From contig RMBW01000015.1 in the NCBI GenBank assembly GCA_004009845.1, positions 186,001 to 250,000 of the forward strand: 64,000 nucleotides of DNA, in the 5' to 3' direction. Origin of the DNA: Davidsoniella eucalypti. Lineage: Eukaryota > Ascomycota > Sordariomycetes > Microascales > Ceratocystidaceae. The position numbers and the translations under genes are program-made. The notes beneath the pieces are model-generated. The model searched no databases, was not told the origin of the DNA, and was given only the letters and a program-made list of their open reading frames with translations. Below are positions 10,999 to 22,109 of this stretch, piece by piece. Every line of letters begins with the position of its first letter. Position 1 is the first letter of the stretch.

Positions 10999-12977
10999 AT
11001 GGCTGCTGTTGTTGATGTCCCCTCATACATGAGGACGGTGCCAGGCTCCATCAACATCCCCGTTGCCCAGTTCTCGTCCTTTGAAGAATCTCCAAAGTTG
11101 CAGTCCATTTCCGACCCCAAAGTCATAGCTACCGCTCTAGTTCAGACTATCAACGAGGCACTTTCACACAACGACTTTGCTGCGCTATCTTCTTTGTTCG
11201 TCGCCTCGGGATTCTGGCGGGACCATCTTGCGCTGTCGTGGGAGTTCCATACAGCTCATACACCTGAAAAGATCCACTCCTTTTTACGTCATGCCGCCAC
11301 TTCGCGCGATGGTTTCCGGTTGCTTAGCATTGCCCTGGACGAGTCCACAGCTGCACGTGTTCCTCAAATGAGCCGCATGGAAGGCCATGAGGGTGCTGTC
11401 ACTTGCATTCAGTTCGTGATTCAGCTTGAAACTGTCATCGGAAAGGGTCTTGGCTTGGTGAAGCTCGTTCAAGAGAATAGTGTTTGGAAACTCTATACCT
11501 TGTATACAAGCTTGCGAGATATCAAGGGCCATGAAGAGGCGACATATGCCAACCGACCCAAAGGCGTGGAACATGGCGGCAAGCCCGGCCGTAAGAATTG
11601 GCTAGAGAGACGTGCTGCCGAGTCAGAGTTCGAAGATGGTACAGAGCCAGCAGTATTTGTTCTTGGTAAGTTCTTGCTTTTTGGTGGTCTATATACCTTA
11701 CATGTATACTCGTGCTAACTAAGTTCTCACCAGGTGGCGGCCAAGCCGGACTTACCATCGCTGCTCGCCTGAAGATGGTAGGCGTGCCTACGCTTGTTAT
11801 TGATCAAAATGAACGTGTAGGCGATAACTGGCGTAAACGCTATCACCAGCTGGTTCTTCATGACCCCGTATGGTATGATCACCTGCCTTACATGAACTTC
11901 CCACCGCAGTGGCCCATCTTTACCCCGAAGGATAAGCTTGCCCAGTTCTTCGAAGCGTATGCCCAGCTCCTTGAACTGAACGTCTGGACACGCACCACTA
12001 TGGAAAGCGCTTCTTGGGATGATGCTACCCAAGTTTGGACCGTTGCGATCAAGCGGGTACGTGATGACGGCAGTGTTCAGGAACGTACCTTCCATCCACG
12101 TCACGTGATCCAAGCAACGGGCCATTCGGGCAAGAAGAACATGCCGGATATCCCGGGTATTGAGACGTTTGGCGGCAAACTCAACCACTCCTCCGATTTC
12201 CGCGGTGCGGCGCCCAACGGTGTAGGCAAACGTGCCATTGTCGTTGGTTCGTGCAACTCTGGCCACGACATTGCACAGGACTTTGTCGAGAAGGGATACC
12301 ACGTAACGATTGTGCAGCGCAGCAGCACACATGTCGTGTCATCGGCAGCCATTGTAGATATTGCACTACGCGGAATCTACAGCGAAGATGGCCCGCCGGT
12401 TGACGACGCCGATTTGCTACTGCACGGCCTACCGACCGCAGTGCTCAAAGCGACACAAGTCCGCGTGTGTGAGCAGCAGCGTGAAATGGACAAGGACATG
12501 CTTGCAGGGCTAGCGGCGGCAGGCTTCCAAACCGACAGCGGGCCAGATGGCGCAGGCCTCTTTTTCAAGTACTTCCAGCGCGGCGGCGGCTACTATATCG
12601 ATGTAGGCGCAGCAGCTCTTATTGCCGACGGACGCATCAAAGTCAAACAGGGCCAGGAAATATCGAAGCTGACAGCCGATGGAATCCTATTCGCAGACGG
12701 AGACGAGCTTAAAGCCGACGAAATTGTCTTCGCCACAGGCTACCAGAACATGCGCTCGCAAACACGAATTACGTTTGGCGATGCAGTGGCTGACAGAGTT
12801 GGCGATGTCTGGGGCTTCAATAGCGAGGGCGAGATGCGCACAATGTGGCAGCGCACAGGACATCCCGGATTCTGGTTCCATGGCGGAAACCTTGCTATCT
12901 GCAGATATTACTCGCGGTTGTTGGCGCTGCAGATCAAGGGCCTTGAGGCGGGCGTGACGAAGCAGGGCGAGATCTAG
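10999..12977 (+). CDS. Flavin-containing monooxygenase (FMO-like) with N-terminal NTF2/SnoaL-like domain
   Basis: join(10999..11665,11734..12977), 636 aa, one 68-nt intron (CTTG|GTAAGT ... CACCAG|GT). The intron splits exactly at the FAD-binding glycine motif, rebuilding FVLGGGQAGLTIAARL. Domains: residues ~1-205 resemble an NTF2/SnoaL-like module (TINEALSHNDFAALSSLF, GFWRDHLALSWEFHT). Residues ~218-636 form the monooxygenase: GxGxxG FAD site, VGDNWRKRY, a TFGGKLNHSSDF segment resembling the FMO motif, the NADPH-binding VVGSCNSGHD and the late FATGY. Such two-part proteins are common in fungi and oxidise unknown small molecules with NADPH and O2. No adjacent tailoring genes indicate a biosynthetic cluster, so the substrate is open. 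It is predicted cytosolic. Confidence 0.9.
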
Positions 12978-13969
12978 GTTTAGGCTTTAGCGATGGGTCT
13001 GTTTAGCATTAGTATGTTATGTCGAATTTTACATGTTACGGCATTGTACAGGCAACTGTACGCGCATTTAGCAGCAATAATAGCAGTAAAACACCGCAGA
13101 AAACGACGAAGTCGATCTGGCAAAGCTGTTCTGACACTAGCGATGGACTGCTGTCACGATCAACGGCCGACGTAGGAGCCTCGGGCGAGTATGATTCGCG
13201 GGAACGAAGTTGGAAGGAAGAACGTTTGCCAATGCCAAACAGTCTTGGCTTTTCAGGCCGTGCTATGCTACGATGTGCAAACAATAGAACAAAAGTCTTT
13301 GATGGATCGTGTTAATGGGAGTCAGACTAAAAGTGAAGATTGAACACCTTTGTTTGCTTCTCTCCCTTTGTCTACATTGTTCTTTCCGTTTGTTCATGTC
13401 ACCATTGATGCTGCATATGTTCTTCATTATCCAACAACCAAAGTCCCATAGCGTACCATTCCATTGGTTTTAGTGTCTGTTACTAAAGAAAAAAAAAAAG
13501 GCAAGATTCGATCCATGTAGTGCTAGTCACGTGTCACGTGGCCGTTTCACTTTGTAACTCAACTTCGTCTTGTCTCCTCTTGGCAGTTTCTTCGGATTCG
13601 TTGGTAAACCCGACTTGCGGCATCTGGATTTATAGGGCATGCTCGCTGGTAATTGCGTTGAAAGAATGTGTTAACAGGGTAGGAGTACACGGATTTTAGG
13701 CCAAGAATGATCTTTAAATGAGATTTTGAATTAATAATTGGGTATATGGTATGTAAAAGGTATGTATGTTGATACGCTTATGAAAAAAAAAAATATTGAA
13801 AAAGATTCCGGGTGTTATACATATAGTCTGTTACTATAGCGCTACCGGGGCTTCAATAATCTCTGGAATAAATGAATGGATCAATGAATAGAATGCTTGT
13901 TGTAGAGTACAGAAATGGTAAAAATCAAAACAGAAGGGAAATAATCAGTCATCATCGCTGCCATATTCG
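12978..13969. other. Convergent 3' region between FMO and PPxY membrane protein
   Basis: Both neighbouring genes end here. Two CACGTG hexamers lie 7 bp apart near 13528-13540. A-rich runs occur near 13490 and 13783. No gene recognised. Confidence 0.5.
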
Positions 13970-14758
13970 TTACGTGGTTGAGGTTGTAGGTGCAAGAAAG
14001 GCCGCGGGTGCCAGAGGCGCCACAGGCGCGCTATCATGAATCCTGGGTTCTCTGACGGGGCTCATTTCAGGGCTCCTAACCGGAGTTCTAGCCGGCGTTC
14101 TGCCTGGTGTACGCGGCGTTCCAGGAATGCGCGGCGACCGCGGACTGAGAGGGAGTCGCAAACTGCGGATGCTCAATGGGCTACGGATACGGATCGGGCT
14201 CATCATGCGAGGTGTTCGGGGGCTTCGCAATGGAGACCGCGAGCCTGCCGTGTGGCCTTCCTGGTCACTACCCGAATCGTGCTCTTCGTAGGCAGGTACT
14301 ACGCCGTCAGCGTGTGCTTCCTGGTATGTTGGTGGTGGCTCGACCCATTCTTCGTTGTGGTGGAAGAGGTGACGCCGTCTCCGTCCCGTCCGGATCTCAA
14401 TGACAGTATGTGGCCGTGGTGGTGGTGCTTGCGAAGTACGCGATGTGGTTTCGTGGAGGTGAGCTTCTGGGTCATCAATGCCCAGCTTAACGAGCTGTCG
14501 GCGTCGTAGAACGACGAAACCGGCGCCCATGCCAATTAGGCATAGGGCGCCGATGATTAGGCCGACTAAAGCACCAGCGGCGATAGATCCGCCGCCGCTG
14601 GATGATGTGGTGGCTGCTGCGCTAGCTGCTGAGGTTGCCGTAGAAGATGCAAGAGATGTGATAGACGCAGAGATGGTCGAAGTAGTAGATTCTGCACTCG
14701 AAGTCGCGGCAACAGTGGCGCTGGCGGTATCGATGTCAATAAGGGTCTGGGATGACAT
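13970..14758 (-). CDS. Ser/Thr-rich single-pass membrane protein with cytoplasmic PPxY motif and SP/TP repeats
   Basis: The ATG at 14758 gives 262 aa in a single exon. Residues 1-57 are almost entirely Ser/Thr/Ala, like heavily O-mannosylated ectodomains of fungal wall sensors. One hydrophobic helix spans ~58-84 (AAGALVGLIIGALCLIGMGA), followed by the stop-transfer cluster RRR. The cytoplasmic part has a PPPTY (PPxY) motif at 141-145 and a VPAY at ~154. In fungi PPxY commonly recruits Rsp5-type HECT ubiquitin ligases. The tail has about a dozen SP/TP dipeptides with Arg (RSPLRSPRTPR, RTPGRTPARTP), possible proline-directed kinase sites. No cleavable signal peptide is visible, so either an upstream exon is missed or the helix acts as a signal anchor. 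It is a plausible cell-surface or vacuolar-sorting protein; function not assignable. Confidence 0.7.
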   Translation of the reverse strand: MSSQTLIDIDTASATVAATSSAESTTSTISASITSLASSTATSAASAAATTSSSGGGSIAAGALVGLIIGALCLIGMGAGFVVLRRRQLVKLGIDDPEAHLHETTSRTSQAPPPRPHTVIEIRTGRRRRHLFHHNEEWVEPPPTYQEAHADGVVPAYEEHDSGSDQEGHTAGSRSPLRSPRTPRMMSPIRIRSPLSIRSLRLPLSPRSPRIPGTPRTPGRTPARTPVRSPEMSPVREPRIHDSAPVAPLAPAAFLAPTTSTT

Positions 14759-17700
14759 GATGGGCGACAACAGGCCGATCGATAGTACACTTTATCGTAT
14801 GTCGGCTGGTGTGTAGGTAGTTTCGCGCTTCAGGAGGTTATGCTGATACTGATGTTGTCGGGTGGCTCATTAACGAGACATCGTTGGTGATGAAGAATAT
14901 GAGAGAGTTGAAAGTAATTAGAGGAGTAATAATGGTAGATTTGTAGAAAGCCTCCGGGGCCCCGGATATTTTGTAATATATAACCGTGTGGCTGTTGCGT
15001 AACGCCGTATTAAGAGCTTCGAGTCTCTAGAGGCTCGAGGGCAACGCAGTGACGGCTCGTTGGTGGTATGGTGATGTGTTACGACGATTAACCCTAATAT
15101 GCGTGTTAGTCAACGCTAACCCTGTATGCCTTAAGAGAAGGAAAGTGATAGGGCGGGTGGTGGGCTGTACTCACACTTTATATGTCATCACAGTGTACAC
15201 TATAAAAGCTTATTAATTGCAGCGGAAAGATTGCTCCCACTTAAATGGACAAGCTTTCTCTCTCTAAGACAGCAAAGGTCCGTGACGGTTATCAAGTCCC
15301 CTATTTATCCTTCTCCAGGAATTATTTGGAAACTGGGGGGAGGCAGGCTAACTCTGTTGCTTTGACCCTTGGCGGGGGTGAACGAAGCCAATCTCACCTG
15401 GGATCTTGGCAATCCTCTTGACTCCTCTGGACATTGCAGCCGAAGGGTGTCCAATCAATACACATGCAATGAAGAGAAAAAGGCCCTGACAACTGGCGCA
15501 GAGCACGGTTGTATACATAATAGGCGTTAAGAATTGCTGTCAGAATCTGCAGAAAAGAGATAAGAAGCGCTATATTCTTGCTTTTAGAACGGCTTGACCA
15601 TAAGAGGCAAGAGGAACGAAGTTGTTCTATACATGTACAGATACAGCAGGGAGTATCGCTGTCCTGAGCTCCTTGTGGCGATTATACTTTAACTGTTATC
15701 TACAAAGACAAAGAGGTGGCCATTCATTCAAAGATGGATGATGGGACTGTATTTGTTTTTATCTTAGCGTAGTAAGACAATCTGCAGCAATTGACTACGT
15801 AGATGAAGTCTCCCCTCCCCGCAATCTGCGGCTGCAGGGCTTTCTATTCTAACCTTGTATACTTTACCCAACTACAAACTGCAGACTACATATGCACATG
15901 TAAGCATGAGATCTTTGGGTCGCTTGGGTTTGAGATTGACAATCACTAGAGGCTGGTTGGCTGGTTGATGACACTGATACACAGTCTACAGTCTGTCTTC
16001 GTCCTCAACACTAAGCCATCAAGGAGGATAATGGCTCGCTCTACTTCTTGATCAACTTACAGGATGCATTGTGTACAAACGCTGCATAGTATCGTCAGAT
16101 CGAGGCGGTAAAAAATAACATGAGGCTCAACATTTTGCATACATCAGGAATCAAATTCTTCCTCGACGCGAATATAGACTCCGGCACCGCCTAGTGCTGA
16201 AGTTTTCTTAGGGCCTCCTAGGGGCGAAAATACAAGAGAATCTACAAGTCATAAGTCCATTTAGGACCCTCTTCCAGCAAAAGAGAGACACACTCCAGCG
16301 CAAAATAGAAACAAAACATTATTCAACCGGGAATATGCCAACGCCTACTCCGCAAAGGAGGGGAGCTAAAAGGGATGGCCGGAAAGGCTGACAACCCGGC
16401 AAAGAGAAGAAAAAATGGGAGATAGTGCAAGCATATGAAACCTAAAATAGCAACATTATCGGCTACCAAACGTACGCGTTTTTCTTCCTAAGCTACTGCT
16501 AGCCTTCCAGTGACAAGTCAAAACCGCGCTGAAACCGTATAGCTGATCTTTCTTTCCAGCACCCGCAACGCCTAAAACGCGGTGGCTGCCAAGCTGTCTT
16601 GGAGAGCCAATGCCAAGGTGTTTGGCTATTCAATATTCCGTGGATCTTAGCCGTGCCACTCGTCACTCGGAAATCAAGCAAGAGCTGCAAATTCAGTGTA
16701 CAGCAAGAGACGAAGTCGATAGCATCGGTTTTGCTACACTACGGTGTATGCTTCACTTTTGGCACTCTATCAAAGTTTCTATTTGCATGCGTATATGGTT
16801 GATAGTGCGACACGGCCAAGACTTCCTCTTTCAGTGCGCTTGTTGTTGTCTTCTTCTTTGCGGTAAGAAGAAGAGTACTACGTATCTACCGTGCAGGGTT
16901 TTCGTCTCGATAATTATGAGAAAACTTAAAGGCCCTTGCCGGAGCAAGCACTTAACTCGACAACACTTGGATCGCCACGCAGAACCTGCTCTGCCTCCCG
17001 CACCATCTTCATCATACAAGTGCTGTAATCTCAAAAGGGGGTCTTCAAGCGATTCATTCGACCTTTTCCCGGTGGCTTTCCCTGAATGGAAGCCGACCAA
17101 GTCACGCGACACGTCTTCCCATAGCTTGCCAAGTTGTACGTCTTAGCAAGCACTATCGTCGTTCGCCCAAGCTTCTTGGAGAACATCGACACCATCGGAA
17201 AGATCCTACCGTCGCTTAAGGCCGTGGGCTTATTAGCACTTGTCCTGCATTGTACATTTTCGGCTGCACTTGTTATGTTTTGACTACAAACAGAGTATCA
17301 GTACTATGCTATGCTATGCATGTGCCTGCCAGGACCGACTCACCGGCCGAGTCCGCGCTCTGATTTTCTTAGAGCCAGTCATGGTGTATTTATATATAGA
17401 CTGGCTCTGCTTCTGTGTATCATATTCATTCATCTTCTCAATGCTAATGACTGCTAAATCTTCAACCCCATCAATTCAGTGGGCTGCCAAGAGCATTTCA
17501 GCCATCTGGTCTTCAAAATATGGGTTATATATAACCAAACGCATGATATAATTCATTCCATAGGATCCAACGATTCAATCTTGCAAACCATCGAGACCTA
17601 CCGACGTCCATAATGTGTCTAGGGTCGCAACCCTTCCTTCTGACAGATGAAGTCTGTCGTGTATCGCAGTCTGCTGAAAATTACTAGACAGCATGGTTGT

Positions 17701-18724
17701 TTCTGTTACAACTTCACCATCTCTATAGTTACCATATTCATTCTTCTCAAGGCCCTAATGTTGTTTTTCTTCTCTTATTCGGCTCTCTGGTAATGGTGGT
17801 TTTTTTGTCACATCAGTCTCTATACAAACATGGTTGTTTACGCTGGGATCCAAGCGTTGCAATGGCGTAGTTTTGCAACAAAACCATAACCAAGAAATAT
17901 CATTCTCGGCTGGTTATGTTCTTTTCTCTTCTACAGATTTCGTTATTCTGTGCTCGTGCTGCCATTCGAAACAAACAAAATGCTTAGTATGATAGTGAGT
18001 TTAAGAACTACCTACCAAAGCCAAGTCGATATTTCAGATACAACAATCAAATCTATATACAGCTACGAACTATGTACATAAGTATATATAGTACACAAAT
18101 ACATACTGTGTATATACGTTTAAAGAGCGCATTAGTCATACATGTTTAAGCTTCTCTTGATAAAAGCCGCCCATATTACTCAAGAGACGTCGATGACCAC
18201 CTGGAAATAAAATACCAGCAAGCGACCTAAAAACGACAAGCTTGGTTCTTATCATTACCATAATTCAGCCTTAGAATACTCGCTTAAACCTACCCTTCAT
18301 TAAACTAACCAAGTTGCTGATATTAACAGAACAACCTTCGTCTTAGATATCTGCACAAACTTATGAAGCCATTATGAAATGTCAATGCAAGTCATGCTAT
18401 GGAATCCATCACATCGATGCTATCATGGTGAAGATTAAAGTGAACAAATACATAATATGAGACTTCTGCGACTTCGTGTTATACGTGGAAGGATACCATC
18501 CACTACAATTGACCACATCAAATGATCATCTAACACATAACACTCTGTTAGTTCAACGAAGGACTTTGAAGGATGAATGATAATCTGCTTCTTTATAAAT
18601 TCATGATGTTGTATAAAAAACTTGCTGTATATGCTATTCACTGAGTGAAGGACTAGCCTTCGACTCCACAACTTGACCCCCCTCATTCAATAGCTTCACT
18701 TACTAAAACAAATACCAATGACAT
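14759..18724. other. 4 kb non-coding region upstream of the PPxY membrane protein
   Basis: Holds the promoter and 5' flank of the minus-strand membrane protein and the 3' flank of the glycosyltransferase gene. Contains an imperfect palindrome at 15018-15039. The longest open frame (16610-17146, plus) has no recognisable domain. No gene recognised. Confidence 0.5.
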
Positions 18725-20442
18725 CTACTCCGTTGCTACTTCCTCGACCGGAGGATCCACCAACTCTTTGATTAGGTCCACGTCACTCGACTCGTTTACC
18801 GGCGGTTGCTTAACCCGTGGTTTCGGAGACATTGAAAGCGCAACGTCATGGATAGCCTTTTCCCATTCACCAAGACCAAGATCTTGATCACTGAATATGT
18901 ACTCCCAAGCTGTGCCCAGTGCCGGTTGTTTGAACTGGGACCAGCGATTCTTGTAGTTGACTTTGACATCCCAGATACTCCTAGACTCCATCGCCTCGCG
19001 CCAACCTGAAAGCTCATTGATCTTGGTTTGCTCATCCCTCAATGCCTGGAGTATCTTCTTCTTGTCTTCTTCCTTTTTCTTATCCTCATCCTCCTTCTTT
19101 TTCTTATCCTCCTCCTCCTTCTTCTTATCCTCCTCTACCTTTTGCTTCTTGTTGTTTTCGTCTTCTTGCTGTTTCTTATCTTCTTCTTTCTTTTTCTTGT
19201 CCTCCTCTTCTTTTCGCTTCTGATCTTCCATCTGTTTTTGTTCTTCTGCCTTTTTAGCGTCTTCAGGTAAGTCTCGTTTAACTGGCAAGTCAGGGTGAAT
19301 ATCAGAATTACGGAACTTGGTTCCTAGATTAGGCTTGTATGTCCACTGAGCAAACAAGTCAGGAAGAATAGAGTAAGCTAAAAGCTCGCCCTTCTTGACC
19401 ATGTTTTTCAAGACAAGATCGCATGGGTCGTCTAGGTTGAGCGATGATCTCATGAGCAATTTAGCCGCGCCACGCTGGGATACGGCGTATGCAGTAGTAC
19501 ACACAGGCGAACCAGACACACGGACAGCTCTCTCGGATTTCAAATTGAGCAAGCCATGTTTAAAGCCGGGCTTTACGGTGTCATCTGGCCATATACGGTA
19601 GATCTCTTCACCATGTCCGCCTTCGATGCACAATCCGAAGTTCAAAACATCCCAATGTTCAGACATCCACGGATCAGCTGGGTTCGCCTCGATAGGACTA
19701 TCGAGTTCTTCCTCAGTGTCAACATTCAATGGATTGTAACTTGAACGTAAAGGTTTGGACTTGATCTCATTGAGAAACTTGATGAACTCCGTGTTGGCTC
19801 TCGCAGCTGCAACCCGAGTATTGATATCCCAAATTGCATTAGCTTCGAGAACCAAAATCGGGCCACTACGGTCGCGCAGGATATTACCCCAGATCTTGAT
19901 ATGGCAGTGTTAGCGATGTTTATGAATGACTCAATAGATTGTTTACTTACATTGGCATGCGCTCTCCATGCTCCAATTTCACGTGGGTTTATCTTTCCGG
20001 GCTCGCTTGTAAGAGGAAACCCATTCTGTGGAATATCATTTGGATCTATACCAGGCTCTTCGTTGATCTGAAGACCGGAGACGTAGCCTTGAAGTATTGC
20101 AGCATCACGTCTATCATAGCGACCAGGCATGTTGATAAGACGAATCTCCTTGAAGCCAAGAGTGGCATTGCCAGCGTTTTCGGTCGACCGGGCGGCATCA
20201 CTGGTGCTAAGGTAGGAGAGTGGACTTCTTGATGAACGGTAGGTGTTAGGGTCATCGGGGTGTTCAGAGCGGACGAGACATAGCACGAAGAGAGTTGAGA
20301 AAATAAGGGCTGCGATGATGCAACGACGTGCGTTCATCCGCAACTGGATTACAGAATTGACAATGGCCATGATATTGACGGCTGGCTTTTCTTTTTCAGA
20401 GGTGGGCATCTTGACCAGAGGAGATTCTGAAGGGACAGCCAT
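18725..20442 (-). CDS. Type II membrane glycosyltransferase, family 25-like (LPS-biosynthesis-type), divergent
   Basis: complement(join(18725..19894,19951..20442)), 553 aa. The 56-nt intron (CCAAT|GTAAGT, CAAG|ATC) joins WRAHAN to IWGNILRDRSGP. Residues 41-57 form one signal-anchor helix (CIIAALIFSTLFVLCLV), implying a Golgi or ER lumenal enzyme. GT25-like landmarks follow: EIRLINMPGRYDRRDA, VSGLQI, REIGAWRAHANI, LVLEANAIWD, HWDVLNFGLC, VSGSPVCTTAYAVSQRGAAKLL. The usual acidic pair after LE (EDD) reads LEANAIWD here, so the expected metal/donor site looks altered. A ~75-residue Lys/Glu coiled-coil-like insert (encoded ~19040-19250) separates this from a C-terminal Trp-rich segment. It may be a non-catalytic homologue. 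The gene is divergent from the YTP1-like gene. Confidence 0.8.
19040..19250 (-). repeat. Lys/Glu codon repeat inside the glycosyltransferase gene
   Basis: Imperfect in-frame repetition of AAG/GAG-type codons on the coding strand (TCC/TTC/CTT runs on plus) producing EEEDKKKKEEDKK-like heptad-free charged segments. A slippage-prone low-complexity insertion between two parts of the protein. Confidence 0.7.
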
Positions 20443-22109
20443 GGCGGGCTGAAAAATAAAGCAGACGTAAACACACCGTCTGCGAGTGAATAGGAAGGCA
20501 CGGGTTTGCTGTGTTTACGCCGGCCCCTCCTTCCATTTATACAAAATCAACAGTAGATAGTTCATCGTGGCGTCCTTCCCTCTTGGGCTTCGATTTCTTA
20601 GTCGGTCCACATTCTCAAGCTCTTGTTAGGAAGCAACTTTGCAGTTGCCCATTCTCGATCCCGTTCATTGTAGCCAATAGAAGATGGACTTGTGTTTAGT
20701 TTTCGAGCCTATATATATGAAGTCTTTGTCTGATATACTGGAATGTTCCCCGGGGTCTAGCGCTCTTAGTCGCAAGTAGGGAAGATGGCGGTCATGTCGG
20801 GAATTTTTTGATACAGGGCGAGTTTGGAATCAAAAAAAATATATTGATATCCCTGAGTAGTCTTGTCTTTATAGCTTAAAACTCGCCCTTGTGACCAGAA
20901 AGTACCGTACCCATCATCATGATCCATTGGAACAATATTGATGTAAACTTTTAAGCTTGGCTTCTCCAGGAAAATTCAATTCTGGTCAAGCTAGCTGCTT
21001 GAAAATTGGTTATCGTCAGGCACTCAACGATGTTGACCACGTGCAAATAACCCGATGCTGTGTTTTCTTCATATTTCGAAACCGTTACATCACATCGACT
21101 TCTATTTTGATACTTGGTTTCATGACACTCACATTTCTTTGTTGCTGTCAAAAGATTTTTCTGTAGTTGAACGGCGCTGTTGAAGAAGTCGGGTTACAAT
21201 TACGTAATAACCCTGGCACTCGCCCAAACTTTGTGATTGTTTTCAATTGATACGTACGATAATTTGGTAGACTGGGATGATGAATGTGGATTCGTCATGC
21301 TAAGAGGTTCCGGAAAAAGAGTACTTGCAAACTATGTGTGCTGCAAGCCAATTGAGAATGTACCTTTCTGTGGCATTGGGAAATTCAGGTGTTTTTGTTT
21401 TGTTTTGTGGCAGTGGCCCACAATAGCTCTTCTACTAACTATTAAGCTTACGGCTAGGGGAACATTGATCATAGTAACCTGATTTATGCCATCTCTGGGA
21501 GCATTTGGTGATGTATGGTAAATCGAACACGATCTTTTTTGTAACAAATGGTAATAAATGTACTTTGATTTTGCTAGTTATTCTCTGAAAGATCGTGTAT
21601 TTGCTAAATGTCTGCCTAACTATCTGCAGAATCTGGGGATCCGACCATTGCCTTCTAGACTTCAGCGATATCTCTGCGCAGTTATTTATTGTATTTATTG
21701 CGAACAGTACGTCCCGAATCTTCCGCACCAAAATCTTTATTTGCTTTCCTGGCCAAAAATATCTTTCGTCATCTGCAATTTTTGCCCACGTATCTCTATT
21801 TCCGTCTTTACAACACATATACCTCTCCGACCGAGATTCAATTGCTTGTCTCTATTTTCACTTCTTCTATAATATCGTCAAGTCGCCAACATTGTTGTGT
21901 TCCTCTGGAAACCCCTCTAACCCCGGTCTTCGAGTTGTCTTATCCAGCTTACTTCTTGGCGTAGCAGCTTACGGCCAATATCACCCGCGCATTTTTCTTT
22001 GTTTTTGCCTAAGTTTTCTGTAGCAATTGAAAAATACAATCCAATTCGCGTTATATCGAGGCGATCGTCCACCCTGCCGATTTCATTGGCAAATATCGCC
22101 AAAGCTAAC
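20443..22109. other. 1.7 kb bidirectional promoter region
   Basis: Between divergent genes (glycosyltransferase minus, YTP1-like plus). Minus-strand TATATATA-like sequence near 20709-20718. Short open frames at 21435-21818 (minus) and 21595-22023 (plus) overlap on opposite strands and match no family. No gene recognised. Confidence 0.45.

Noticed and set aside
11727..12332. 201-codon minus-strand frame inside the FMO gene
   Set aside because: Shadow of the real coding strand.
16610..17146. 178-codon plus-strand open frame
   Set aside because: No domain, mixed Cys-rich/hydrophobic composition without pattern, no start context or splice logic, and another frame overlaps on the opposite strand. 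Chance open frame.
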